Part shown: piece after piece, positions 8,785 to 16,728 of the stretch
Position numbering within the stretch: the first letter of the stretch is position 1
Layout: each line of letters starts with the position of its first letter
Origin: Streptomyces albofaciens JCM 4342
Lineage (GTDB): Bacteria > Actinomycetota > Actinomycetes > Streptomycetales > Streptomycetaceae
DNA length: 64,000 bases
NCBI RefSeq assembly: GCF_008634025.1
Contig: NZ_PDCM01000002.1
Coordinates: 2,877,001 to 2,941,000, forward strand
Direction of reading: 5' to 3'
Notes under the pieces: generated by a model
What the model saw: the letters and a program-made list of their open reading frames with translations, nothing else
What the model was told of the DNA's origin: nothing
Databases searched by the model: none
Program-made: the position numbers and the translations under genes

Positions 8785-10182
8785 TCAGACCTTCGCCGGC
8801 TCCTTCGCCGCGTCGGCCCCCTGCTCCGCCGGGCCGTCAACCCCATGCCCGTCCGCACTCAGCGTCCGCTCGTCGAACGGCAGCCGTCCGGCGAGGACTT
8901 CACCCGCCCGGGACGTGTCGAACTCCTTGGTCCAGGTGCCGACCAGGACGGTGGCGACCGCGTTGCCCGCGAAGTTGGTCAGGGCGCGGGCCTCGCTCAT
9001 GAAGCGGTCGATGCCGACGATCAGGCCGACGCCGTCGACCAGTTCGGGGCGGTGCGACTGGAGGCCGCCGGCCAGCGTCGCCAGTCCGGCGCCGGTGACG
9101 CCCGCCGCGCCCTTGGAGGCGATGATCATGAAGACGAGCAGCGAGATCTGCTGGCCGATCGAGAGCGGACTGCCCATCGCCTCCGCGATGAACAGCGAGG
9201 ACATCGTCAGGTAGATGGCGGTGCCGTCGAGGTTGAAGCTGTAGCCGGTCGGCACGGTGATGCCGACGACCGGCTTGCTGACGCCCAGGTGCTCCATCTT
9301 CGCGATCAGCCGCGGCAGCGCGGACTCGGAGGAGGAGGTGGACAGGATCAGCAGGAACTCCCGGCCCAGGTACTTCAGCAGGGCGAAGATGTTCACCCCG
9401 GCGATCAGGCGCAGCAGCGTACCGAGGACGAGGACCACGAACAGCAGGCAGGTCACGTAGAAGCCGACCATGATGACGGCGAGCGACTTCAGCGCGTCCA
9501 CGCCGGTCGCGCCGACCACCGCGGCCATCGCGCCGAACGCGCCCACCGGCGCCGCCCACATGATCATCGACAGCACGCGGAAGACCAGGCGCTGGAGGTG
9601 CCCTATGCCGCGCAGCACGGGCTCGCCGGAGGCGCCCATCGCCTGGAGGCCGAAGCCGACGAGCAGCGCCACCAGCAGCGTCTGGAGCACCTCGCCGTGG
9701 GTGAGCGCCGAGACCAGCGTCTCCGGGATGATGCCCAGCAGGAAGTCCGTGGTGGACTCGGCGCCGCCCTTCGTCTGGGCCTGTCCCGCGTGCCGCAGCG
9801 ACTCGGTCAGGTGGAGGCCGGAGCCGGGCTCCAGGATGTTGCCCACCACCAGGCCGATGGCCAGTGCGACCGTGGACATCACCATGAAGTAGCCCAGCGC
9901 CAGGCCGCCGACCGCGCCGACCTTGGCGGCCTTGCGGACCGAGCCGACGCCCAGCACGATCGTGCAGAAGATCACCGGCGAGATCATCATCTTGATCAGG
10001 TTCACGAAGCCGGTGCCCAGCGGCTTGAGCCCGACGGCGAAGCCGGGGGCCGCGAAGCCCACGGCGATGCCGGCGAGCACGGCGACGATCACGGCGATGT
10101 AGAGGTAGTGCGTCCGGTCCCGCTTCTGTCGCGGTGCGGTCTCCTCGGTCGTCCCCCCGGACGGTGGGCTCTGTGCGGCCAC
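8785..10182 (-). CDS. dctA: C4-dicarboxylate:cation symporter, DctA/DAACS family
   Basis: Imports succinate, fumarate, malate or related dicarboxylates with protons or sodium. Protein of 465 aa. The start is GTG at 10182 (VAAQSPPSGG), behind a GAGGAG site; the open frame continuing upstream is artefactual. The family signatures are present: the serine-rich hairpin STSSSESALPRL, then GYSFNLDGTAIYLTMS, and the NFAGNAVATVLV segment in the last membrane part. Membrane spans match the eight helices plus two re-entrant loops of GltPh-fold carriers. A CitA/DcuS-like kinase and a CitB-like regulator are transcribed divergently, and repeats lie between, so induction by extracellular dicarboxylate is likely. 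Glutamate as substrate cannot be excluded. Confidence 0.92.
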   Translation of the reverse strand: MAAQSPPSGGTTEETAPRQKRDRTHYLYIAVIVAVLAGIAVGFAAPGFAVGLKPLGTGFVNLIKMMISPVIFCTIVLGVGSVRKAAKVGAVGGLALGYFMVMSTVALAIGLVVGNILEPGSGLHLTESLRHAGQAQTKGGAESTTDFLLGIIPETLVSALTHGEVLQTLLVALLVGFGLQAMGASGEPVLRGIGHLQRLVFRVLSMIMWAAPVGAFGAMAAVVGATGVDALKSLAVIMVGFYVTCLLFVVLVLGTLLRLIAGVNIFALLKYLGREFLLILSTSSSESALPRLIAKMEHLGVSKPVVGITVPTGYSFNLDGTAIYLTMSSLFIAEAMGSPLSIGQQISLLVFMIIASKGAAGVTGAGLATLAGGLQSHRPELVDGVGLIVGIDRFMSEARALTNFAGNAVATVLVGTWTKEFDTSRAGEVLAGRLPFDERTLSADGHGVDGPAEQGADAAKEPAKV

Positions 10183-10233
10183 GGCTGACTCCTCGGGTCT
10201 TCGGTCCTGCGCCGGTCTGCGGCTCTGCAACCC

Positions 10234-10340
10234 GTACGCGGCCCGTGTCGTGCCGGTACGCGGCCCGTACGCAGAACAGTCCCGGTGACTATGCACGCCG
10301 TTGTGGCGCCCGTCACCCTTGCGTGCATTTCGTTCACGCA
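10234..10340. promoter_or_regulatory. Repeat-rich regulatory region between dctA and its two-component system
   Basis: Contains a 13-bp direct repeat GTACGCGGCCCGT at 10234-10246 and 10256-10268 (22 bp apart, two helical turns). It also contains the inverted repeat ATGCACGC (10291-10298)/GCGTGCAT (10321-10328) and TGCGTG (10320-10325)/CACGCA (10335-10340). These are candidate binding sites for the CitB-type response regulator controlling both directions. No gene is seen in 10183-10365. Confidence 0.5.
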
Positions 10341-10365
10341 TAAATGAGCGGGCAGACTGGCGCGC

Positions 10366-12066
10366 ATGCGAAGTTCCCGCCGTGGGGGTCCGCCGCGTAC
10401 CGCGCGCGGTGCGTCCGCCCCGCCCCGCCCGCGCGTCCGGTGGCCGCGCAGCCTGGCCGGGCAGCTGTTCGCCGTGCAGGCGGTGCTGGTCGGCGTGGCG
10501 GTGGCGGGGTGCCTGGTCTTCGCGTACGTGAACGCCGGGCGGCAGGCGCGGGAGACCGCGCGGCGGCAGACGGCGGCGGTGGCCGCCGCGGTCGCCGACG
10601 CGCCGGCGGTGGCGCGGGCGGTGCGCTCGGCCGACCCGACGGCGGAGCTCCAGCCGTACACCGAGCGGCTGCGGCGGGACGCCGGGGTCGACTTCATTGT
10701 GGTCATGGACACGGCAGGAAAGCGGTGGACCCACCCCGAGCCGTCCGCCATCGGCCGCACCTACCTCGGCCGGACCGCCCAAGCGCTGGCCGGACAGACC
10801 TTCACCGAGACCCACCGCGGCCGGCTCGGCCAGTCCGTGCGGGTGATCACGCCGGTCCGGGACGCGGAGCACGGCGGGCGCATCGTCGCCCTGGTCAGCT
10901 GCGGCATCACGGTCGAGACGATCAGCGACGGGCTGCGGCGGGAGGCGATGACGCTGGCCGCCGTCGCGGCCGGGGCCCTCGCGCTGGGCGGCCTCGGCAC
11001 CTACCTCGTCAACGCGCGCCTGCGGCGGCACACCCACGGCATGAACGCCGCCGAACTGAGCCGGCTGCACGACTACCACGAGGCGGCGCTGCACGCGGTG
11101 CGCGAGGGGCTGCTGATGCTGGACGGGCAGCGGCGGGTGGCGCTCGTCAACGACGCGGCGCGCGAGCTGCTCGGCCTGCGCGGGGAGCCGGTCGGCCGGC
11201 CGGTCGACGCGCTGGGCCTGCCGGACGGCCTCACCGCCACCCTGCTCTCCCCCGCCCCGCACACCGACGAACTCCACCTCACCGACGACCGGGTGCTGAT
11301 CGTCAACACCTCGCCGGTCTCCGGCGGTGAGCGGCGCGGCACGGTCGTCACCCTGCGCGACCACACGGAACTCCAGGCGCTCTCCGGCGAGCTGGACTCC
11401 GTACGCGGTGTCACCCGCGCCCTGCGCTCCCAGGCGCACGAGGCCGCCAACCGGCTGCACACCGTCGTCTCCCTGGTCGAACTGGGCCGTACGGAACAGG
11501 CCGTGGAGTTCGCCACCGCCGAACTGGAACTCGCCCAGGCGCTCACCGACCAGGTCGTCGGCGCGGTCGCCGAGCCCGTGCTCGCCGCGCTCCTGCTGGG
11601 CAAGGCGGCCCAGGCCAACGAGCACGGCGTCGAGCTGGTCCTCACCCCGGACAGCCGCATCGACGACGGCGTCCTGCCCGCCGCGCTGCCGCCGCGCGAC
11701 CTGGTGACGGTCCTCGGCAACCTCCTGGACAACGCCATCGAGGCGGCGCCCGAGGGCACCCGCGTGCGGGTCACGGCGCTGGCCGACGGCGGGGAACTGC
11801 TGCTGCGGGTGGCGGACGGCGGGGACGGGTTCCGGGGCGTGGAGGACGCCGAGGACGTGTTCCGGTGGGGGTGGAGCACGAAGGAGGGCGGGGGCCGGGG
11901 GCTCGGGCTGGCGCTCGTACGGCAGACCGTGCGCCGGCACGGCGGGACCGTACGGGTGGGCGCGTCCCCGGAGGGCGGCGCCGAGTTCACGGTGCGGCTC
12001 CCGCTGCGGGCGGCGGACGCCGCGGCCGGCACGACCGCCACGGCCGGACCGGGCGGTGCCGGGTGA
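10366..12066 (+). CDS. CitA/DcuS-type sensor histidine kinase
   Basis: Membrane sensor kinase of the citrate/dicarboxylate family. Protein of 566 aa, ATG at 10366 without a strong ribosome site. Order: TM1 (about residues 30-55), an extracytoplasmic PAS-like (PDC) sensor domain of about 120 residues (AGVDFIVVMDTAGKRWTHP, then GRTYLGRTAQALAGQTF, as in CitA/DcuS), TM2 near 190-210, a cytoplasmic PAS domain, a Spo0B-type dimerisation helix with phospho-acceptor His358 (SQAHEAANRLHTVVSL), and an ATPase domain with N-box NLLDNAIEA and G-box GGGRGLGLALV. The stop overlaps the GTG of the response regulator (GTGA). Divergence from dctA points to dicarboxylate sensing; the ligand itself is inference. 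Confidence 0.92.
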   Translation: MRSSRRGGPPRTARGASAPPRPRVRWPRSLAGQLFAVQAVLVGVAVAGCLVFAYVNAGRQARETARRQTAAVAAAVADAPAVARAVRSADPTAELQPYTERLRRDAGVDFIVVMDTAGKRWTHPEPSAIGRTYLGRTAQALAGQTFTETHRGRLGQSVRVITPVRDAEHGGRIVALVSCGITVETISDGLRREAMTLAAVAAGALALGGLGTYLVNARLRRHTHGMNAAELSRLHDYHEAALHAVREGLLMLDGQRRVALVNDAARELLGLRGEPVGRPVDALGLPDGLTATLLSPAPHTDELHLTDDRVLIVNTSPVSGGERRGTVVTLRDHTELQALSGELDSVRGVTRALRSQAHEAANRLHTVVSLVELGRTEQAVEFATAELELAQALTDQVVGAVAEPVLAALLLGKAAQANEHGVELVLTPDSRIDDGVLPAALPPRDLVTVLGNLLDNAIEAAPEGTRVRVTALADGGELLLRVADGGDGFRGVEDAEDVFRWGWSTKEGGGRGLGLALVRQTVRRHGGTVRVGASPEGGAEFTVRLPLRAADAAAGTTATAGPGGAG

Positions 12067-12764
12067 ACGACTCCCGCACCGATCCCGGACAGCCGCCCCT
12101 GCGCGTGCTGGTCGTCGAGGACGACCCCGTGGCGGCGGACGCCCACGCGCTCTACGTGGGCCGGGTGCCGGGCTTCGCCGTGTCCGGGACCGTGCGCTCG
12201 GTCGCCGGTGCCCGCCGGCACCTGGACCGGCACACCGTCGATCTGCTCCTGCTGGACCTCTACCTGCCGGACGGCCACGGCCTGGCGTTCGTACGGTCGT
12301 TGCGCGCCACCGGGCACGCCGCCGACGTCATCGCCGTCACCTCGGCGCGGGACCTGGCCGTCGTACGGGAGGGCGTCTCGCTCGGCGTCGTGCAGTACGT
12401 GCTCAAGCCGTTCACGTTCGCCACGCTGCGCGACCGGCTGCTGCGGTACGCGGCCTTCCGCGCCGCGGCCGGGGAGGCGAGCGGCCAGGACGAGGTGGAC
12501 CGGGCCATCGCGGCGCTGCGCTCGCCGCAGCCCGCCGCGCTGCCCAAGGGGCTGACCGCGGCGACCCTGCGCGTGGTGACCGACGCGCTGCGCGCCGCAC
12601 CCGGCGGTCTCAGTGCCGCCGCGGCGGCCGACGCGATCGGCATCTCCCGTATCACGGCCCGCCGTTATCTCGAACACCTCGTCGAGACGGGCCGCGCGGC
12701 GCGCGCCCCGCAGTACGGCCAGGTGGGCCGCCCCGAATTGCGCTACCGCTGGTCGGGGCATTGA
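12063..12764 (+). CDS. CitB/DcuR-type response regulator
   Basis: Partner of the preceding kinase. Protein of 233 aa; the GTG at 12063 overlaps the kinase stop by 4 bp, indicating translational coupling. Receiver domain: acidic pocket EDD (about residues 18-20), phospho-acceptor Asp in LLLLDLYLPDGHG (about residue 64), and Lys in VLKPFTF. The C-terminal HTH is of the CitB/DcuR kind (LSAAAAADAIGISRITARRYLEHLVETGRA), not OmpR or NarL. Likely targets are dctA and possibly the sugar ABC genes that start 64 bp downstream on the same strand. Confidence 0.92.
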   Translation: MNDSRTDPGQPPLRVLVVEDDPVAADAHALYVGRVPGFAVSGTVRSVAGARRHLDRHTVDLLLLDLYLPDGHGLAFVRSLRATGHAADVIAVTSARDLAVVREGVSLGVVQYVLKPFTFATLRDRLLRYAAFRAAAGEASGQDEVDRAIAALRSPQPAALPKGLTAATLRVVTDALRAAPGGLSAAAAADAIGISRITARRYLEHLVETGRAARAPQYGQVGRPELRYRWSGH

Positions 12765-12828
12765 CCTCCGTTTTGCCCCTGACTTACGGTCACCGGGCAG
12801 CTCGCCGTGCCCACTTGGAGGTCATGCC

Positions 12829-14193
12829 GTGCGCCGCATCGCTCCGATGGCTCTGCTCACCGCCGCCGTGCTGGCCGCCGGCACGCTCACCGCCTGCGGC
12901 GACGGCTCCGGAGGCGACAGGAACACCCTCAAGGTCGCCTTCCCCAAGGACACCAACAACAAGGTGACGGTCCGGGACGACTACGTCGAACTGGTGGCCC
13001 GCGCGTTCGAGAAGGCCAACCCCGGCAAGAAGGTCAAGCTGATCCCGATCCAGGCGTCGGAGAACGACTACTACGCCAAGATCCAGCAGATGATGCGCTC
13101 CCCGAAGACCGCCCCCGACCTGGTCTACGAGGACACCTTCCTGATCAACTCGGACATCGCGGCCGGGCTGCTGCGCCCGCTGGACCCGTACCTCGCGAAG
13201 TGGGCGGACTGGAAGCAGTTCGAACCGGCCGCGAAGGCCGCCGCGCGGGGGCAGGACGGCAGGACGTACGGCGTGCCGGACGGCACGGACACCCGCGGCC
13301 TGTGGTTCAACAAGAAGATCTTCAAGAAGGCGGGACTGCCGCAGGACTGGCGGCCGAGAACCTGGGACGAGGTACTGGCCGCGGCCCGCACCATCAAGCG
13401 CAAGGTGCCCGGCGTCATCCCGCTGAACGTCTTCACCGGCAAGGGCGCGGGCGAGGCCGCCGTGATGCAGGGCTTCGAGATGCTGCTGTACGGCACGGGC
13501 CAGGACCAGCTCTACGACCCGGCGACGAAGAAGTGGGTCACCGGCACCAAGGGCTTCCGGGACAGCCTGGAATTCCTGCGCACCGTGTACGGGGAGAAGC
13601 TGGGCCCCGACGTGTCCGACGCGCTCAGCCCCAACATCCAGACCAATGTCGCCACCGAGCTGATGCCGGAGCAGAAGCTGGCCATCAACCTCGACGGTTC
13701 GTGGCTCGGCCAGCAGTGGCAGCCCAAGGGCGGCGGGAAGCCGTGGCCCGAGTGGCCGACGGTGCTGGGCCGGGCGGCGTTCCCCACCCAGCACGGCGCG
13801 GCGCCGGGCAAGGTGAGCCTGGCGGGCGGCTGGACCTGGTCGGTGCCGCGACAGTCGCAGCGCCCGGACCTCGCCTGGAAGCTGATCGAGACGTTCCAGA
13901 CGAAGCACAACGCGGTGGAGTGGTGCGTGCGCGGCGCGCAGATCGCGGTGCGCAAGGACGTGGCCGCCGACCCCGCGTACCTGAAGTCCCTGCCGGGCAT
14001 CGACTTCTTCACCGGCCTGGTGAAGATCAGCCGGTACCGGCCCGCGCTGCCCGTCTACCCCAAGGTCTCGGCGGCGATCGGCGAGGCGATGGAGGCGGTC
14101 ACCTCCGGTGACGCGTCGCCGCAGCAGGCCGCCGACGCCTACGACGAGCAGCTGAAATCCATCGTGGACGGCCGGACGGTCGCCAAGCCATGA
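12829..14193 (+). CDS. Sugar ABC transporter substrate-binding lipoprotein
   Basis: Extracellular solute-binding protein of family 1 (maltose/oligosaccharide-type), anchored as a lipoprotein. Protein of 454 aa; GTG at 12829 with TTGGAGG at 12815-12821. The signal peptide ends in the lipobox LTAC-GD (Cys near residue 23). The fold-typical segments TFLINSDIAAGLLRPLDPYLAKW and LWFNKKIFKKAGLP are present. It overlaps the first permease gene by ATGA. Length and order match CUT1 importers. The substrate is unknown; the adjacent CitAB-like regulators could control it, which would be unusual for a sugar importer. Confidence 0.92.
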   Translation: MRRIAPMALLTAAVLAAGTLTACGDGSGGDRNTLKVAFPKDTNNKVTVRDDYVELVARAFEKANPGKKVKLIPIQASENDYYAKIQQMMRSPKTAPDLVYEDTFLINSDIAAGLLRPLDPYLAKWADWKQFEPAAKAAARGQDGRTYGVPDGTDTRGLWFNKKIFKKAGLPQDWRPRTWDEVLAAARTIKRKVPGVIPLNVFTGKGAGEAAVMQGFEMLLYGTGQDQLYDPATKKWVTGTKGFRDSLEFLRTVYGEKLGPDVSDALSPNIQTNVATELMPEQKLAINLDGSWLGQQWQPKGGGKPWPEWPTVLGRAAFPTQHGAAPGKVSLAGGWTWSVPRQSQRPDLAWKLIETFQTKHNAVEWCVRGAQIAVRKDVAADPAYLKSLPGIDFFTGLVKISRYRPALPVYPKVSAAIGEAMEAVTSGDASPQQAADAYDEQLKSIVDGRTVAKP

Positions 14194-15107
14194 CCCGCGC
14201 CGCCACGGCCGCGTACGGTACGGCGGGCCGCGGCGCCCGGCCCCGCCGCCGGGCCCGGGCCCTGCTGCGCTGGTCGCCGCTCGCCCCCGCGACCGTTCTG
14301 CTGCTCCTCTTCCTCGCCGGGCCGATCGGCTACTGCGTCTACATCGCGTTCACCGACATGCAGCTGACCGGCCAGGAGTCCACCTCCTTCGTGGGCCTGG
14401 CCAACTTCCGGCGCGCGTTCGGCGATCCGGCGTTCCTGAACGCCGTGGTCCTGACGCTGGTCTTCACCCTGGTCTCGTCGATCCTGGGCCAGAACACGCT
14501 GGGCCTGGCGCTCGCCGCGCTGATGCGGCGCGCCTCCCGGCCCGTACGCACCCTGACCGGCGCGGTCGTCCTCACCGCCTGGGTACTGCCGGAGATCGTC
14601 GCGGGCTTTCTGCTGTACACGTTCTTCGAGCGGCGCGGCACGCTCAACGCGGTCCTGGAATGGCTCCACCTGCCCACGCAGAACTGGCTGTTCACCCTGC
14701 CCATCCTGGCCGTGTCGTTCGCCAACGTCTGGCGCGGCACGGCCTTCTCGATGCTGATCTACTCGGCCGCGCTCGCCGAGATCCCCCAGGAGGTCACCGA
14801 GTCCGCCGCGGTGGACGGCGCGAGCGGCCGGCAGCGGCTGTGGCACATCACGCTGCCCATGATCCGCCGCTCCATCGGCACGAATCTGATGCTCAACACC
14901 CTCCAGACGCTGTCCGTCTTCGGGCTGATCTGGGCCATGACGCGCGGCGGCCCCGGCAGCCGGAGCCAGACGCTGCCGGTGTTCATGTACGACCAGGCGT
15001 TCCTGAAGTCGCTGATCGGGTACGGCACCGCCGTCGCCCTGCTGCTGCTCGTGGTGGGCGCCCTGTTCTCCGTCGTCTACCTGCGCCTGCTGCGCGAGGA
15101 GGTGTGA
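14190..15107 (+). CDS. Sugar ABC transporter permease, MalF/UgpA type
   Basis: Membrane channel subunit of the CUT1 importer. Protein of 305 aa with six predicted membrane spans. The ATG at 14190 overlaps the binding-protein stop (ATGA). The EAA loop that docks the ATPase is EIPQEVTESAAVDGASGRQR (about residues 196-215), followed by LWHITLPMI. The leading 25 residues are basic and cytoplasmic. It pairs with the MalG-type permease 4 bp downstream. Confidence 0.93.
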   Translation: MTRAATAAYGTAGRGARPRRRARALLRWSPLAPATVLLLLFLAGPIGYCVYIAFTDMQLTGQESTSFVGLANFRRAFGDPAFLNAVVLTLVFTLVSSILGQNTLGLALAALMRRASRPVRTLTGAVVLTAWVLPEIVAGFLLYTFFERRGTLNAVLEWLHLPTQNWLFTLPILAVSFANVWRGTAFSMLIYSAALAEIPQEVTESAAVDGASGRQRLWHITLPMIRRSIGTNLMLNTLQTLSVFGLIWAMTRGGPGSRSQTLPVFMYDQAFLKSLIGYGTAVALLLLVVGALFSVVYLRLLREEV

Positions 15108-15111
15108 CACG

Positions 15112-15963
15112 GTGCCCGCACCGGCCGCCCGGCCCCTGCTGACCCGCCGTGCCCGGCACCGCCTCGCGGCCGACGCGGCGCTGCTCGCCGTCACCGCCGC
15201 GTTCGCGGTGCCGCTCGCCTGGCTGGTGCTGTCCTCGTTCGACACCGAGGCGAACCTGCGGGTGAAGGTGCCGGGATCGCCGTCGCTGGACAACTTCTCG
15301 GCGGTCCTGACGGACGAGATCACCTTCACGCCGATGCTCAACAGTCTGCTGCTGTGCGGCGGCGCCACCGCCCTGACGGTGGCCTGCGCGGCCCTGGCGG
15401 CCTACCCGCTGTCCCGCTACCGCTCCCGGTTCAGCCGCCCGTACCTGCTCACCATCCTGTTCTCCACCTGCCTGCCGATCACCGCGATCATGGTTCCGGT
15501 GTACGCGCTGTTCGTCCGGGTCAACCTGATCGACACGCTCTACGGCACCGCGCTGTTCCTCGCGACCGCCCAGCTCCCGTTCGCCATCTGGCTGATGAAG
15601 AACTTCATGGACGGCATCCCCCGGGTGCTGGAGGAGGCCGCCTGGACCGACGGCGCGTCGTGGTTCCAGGCACTGTGGCGGGTGATCCTGCCGCTGATGG
15701 GCCCGGGGGTCACGGTCGTGACGATCTACACCTTCGCCATCATGTGGGGCAACTTCTTCGTGCCCTTCCTGCTGCTCCTGTCCCCCGAGCAACTGCCCGC
15801 CTCCGTCAGCATCTTCACCTTCTTCGGCAACTACGGCGCCATCGCCTTCGGCCAGCTCGCGGCCTTCTCGATCCTGTACTCGACGCCGGTCGTCCTGCTG
15901 TACGTGCTGATCTCGCGGCGGCTGGGCGGCGGGTTCGCGCTGGGCGGCGCGGTCAAGGGCTGA
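15112..15963 (+). CDS. Sugar ABC transporter permease, MalG/UgpE type
   Basis: Second channel subunit of the CUT1 importer. Protein of 283 aa, GTG at 15112, six membrane spans, EAA loop GIPRVLEEAAWTDGASWFQA followed by LWRVILPLM. No ATP-binding subunit is encoded at this locus. In Streptomyces a shared ATPase (MsiK) energises many CUT1 importers, so this is expected rather than a defect. A secreted protein gene begins 32 bp downstream and may be in the same transcript. Confidence 0.93.
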   Translation: MPAPAARPLLTRRARHRLAADAALLAVTAAFAVPLAWLVLSSFDTEANLRVKVPGSPSLDNFSAVLTDEITFTPMLNSLLLCGGATALTVACAALAAYPLSRYRSRFSRPYLLTILFSTCLPITAIMVPVYALFVRVNLIDTLYGTALFLATAQLPFAIWLMKNFMDGIPRVLEEAAWTDGASWFQALWRVILPLMGPGVTVVTIYTFAIMWGNFFVPFLLLLSPEQLPASVSIFTFFGNYGAIAFGQLAAFSILYSTPVVLLYVLISRRLGGGFALGGAVKG

Positions 15964-15995
15964 CGCCACGGCCGGTCATCTCCCCGGGAGGACCC

Positions 15996-16685
15996 ATGAG
16001 ACCGAGACCCTTCGCAGTGCTCCGTTCCCTGGCCGTCCTGCTGATCGCCCTGGCCGCCGCGCCACCGGCCGCGGCCGCTCCTGGGGGCGCCCCGTCCAGT
16101 ACGGCCGCCCCTACCGCGATCCGCGGCGGCAACGTCCTCCACAGCGCGGCGGGCCGCTGCACCGTCGGCTTCAACGCCACCAAGGCGGGCACGTACTACG
16201 CGCTGCTGGCGGGGCGTTGCGTGGGCGGCGCCAAGGACTGGTACGCCGACGCGGCCCGTACCGTCCACGTCGGTGTGACCGAGGCGGTGCGCTTCCCCGG
16301 CACCGACTACGCCGTGATCCGCTACACCAATCCGGCCGTCTCGTACCCCGGCGAGATCGACATCGGCGGCAGCCACCTGGACGTCACCGGTGCGGCGCAG
16401 CCCGCCGTGGGGCAGACGGTGTGCCTGCCCGGTTCCACGCCGGCCGTCCACTGCGGACCGGTCCGCGCCCTGAACGTGAGCGTCAGCCACCCCGAGGGCA
16501 CGGTGACCGGGCTCGTCCAGGCCGCCGCCTGTGCCGAGCCGGGCGCGGTGGGCCGGCCCGCCGTCTCCGGCAGGACCGCGATCGGCATCCTCATCGGCGG
16601 CAGCGGCTCCTGCGCGTCCGGCGGCACCGCATACCTCCAGCCGGTCCTCCCGGCGTTGCGCGCCTTCGGCCTGACCCTGCACTGA
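15996..16685 (+). CDS. Secreted chymotrypsin-fold pseudo-protease (S1, streptogrisin-like)
   Basis: Protein of 229 aa; ATG at 15996 with GGGAGGA upstream. A Sec signal peptide covers about residues 1-28 (LLIALAAAPPAAAAP). The mature part aligns by eye with streptogrisin-type serine proteases: CTVGFNATKAGTYYALLAGRC corresponds to the CSLGFN...LTAGHC region, DYAVIRYTNPA keeps the catalytic Asp segment, and the closing GGSGSCASGGTAYLQPV matches the family end. The catalytic His position reads Arg (AGRC instead of AGHC), and GDSGGS reads GAVGRP, so the Ser nucleophile is Val. The propeptide is also absent. Proteolysis is therefore unlikely; a binding or inhibitory role is inference. The reading frame is intact and GC-biased, so it is not a decaying pseudogene. 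Confidence 0.85.
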   Translation: MRPRPFAVLRSLAVLLIALAAAPPAAAAPGGAPSSTAAPTAIRGGNVLHSAAGRCTVGFNATKAGTYYALLAGRCVGGAKDWYADAARTVHVGVTEAVRFPGTDYAVIRYTNPAVSYPGEIDIGGSHLDVTGAAQPAVGQTVCLPGSTPAVHCGPVRALNVSVSHPEGTVTGLVQAAACAEPGAVGRPAVSGRTAIGILIGGSGSCASGGTAYLQPVLPALRAFGLTLH

Positions 16686-16695
16686 GCGGACCGTT

Positions 16696-16719
16696 CCGCA
16701 CCCGTCCCCGCGGGTGCGG
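16696..16719. terminator. Hairpin between pseudo-protease and STAND gene
   Basis: Perfect 9-bp stem CCGCACCCG/CGGGTGCGG with a 6-nt loop, between the stops of two convergent genes. Confidence 0.6.
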
Positions 16720-16728
16720 GCGCGGTTC

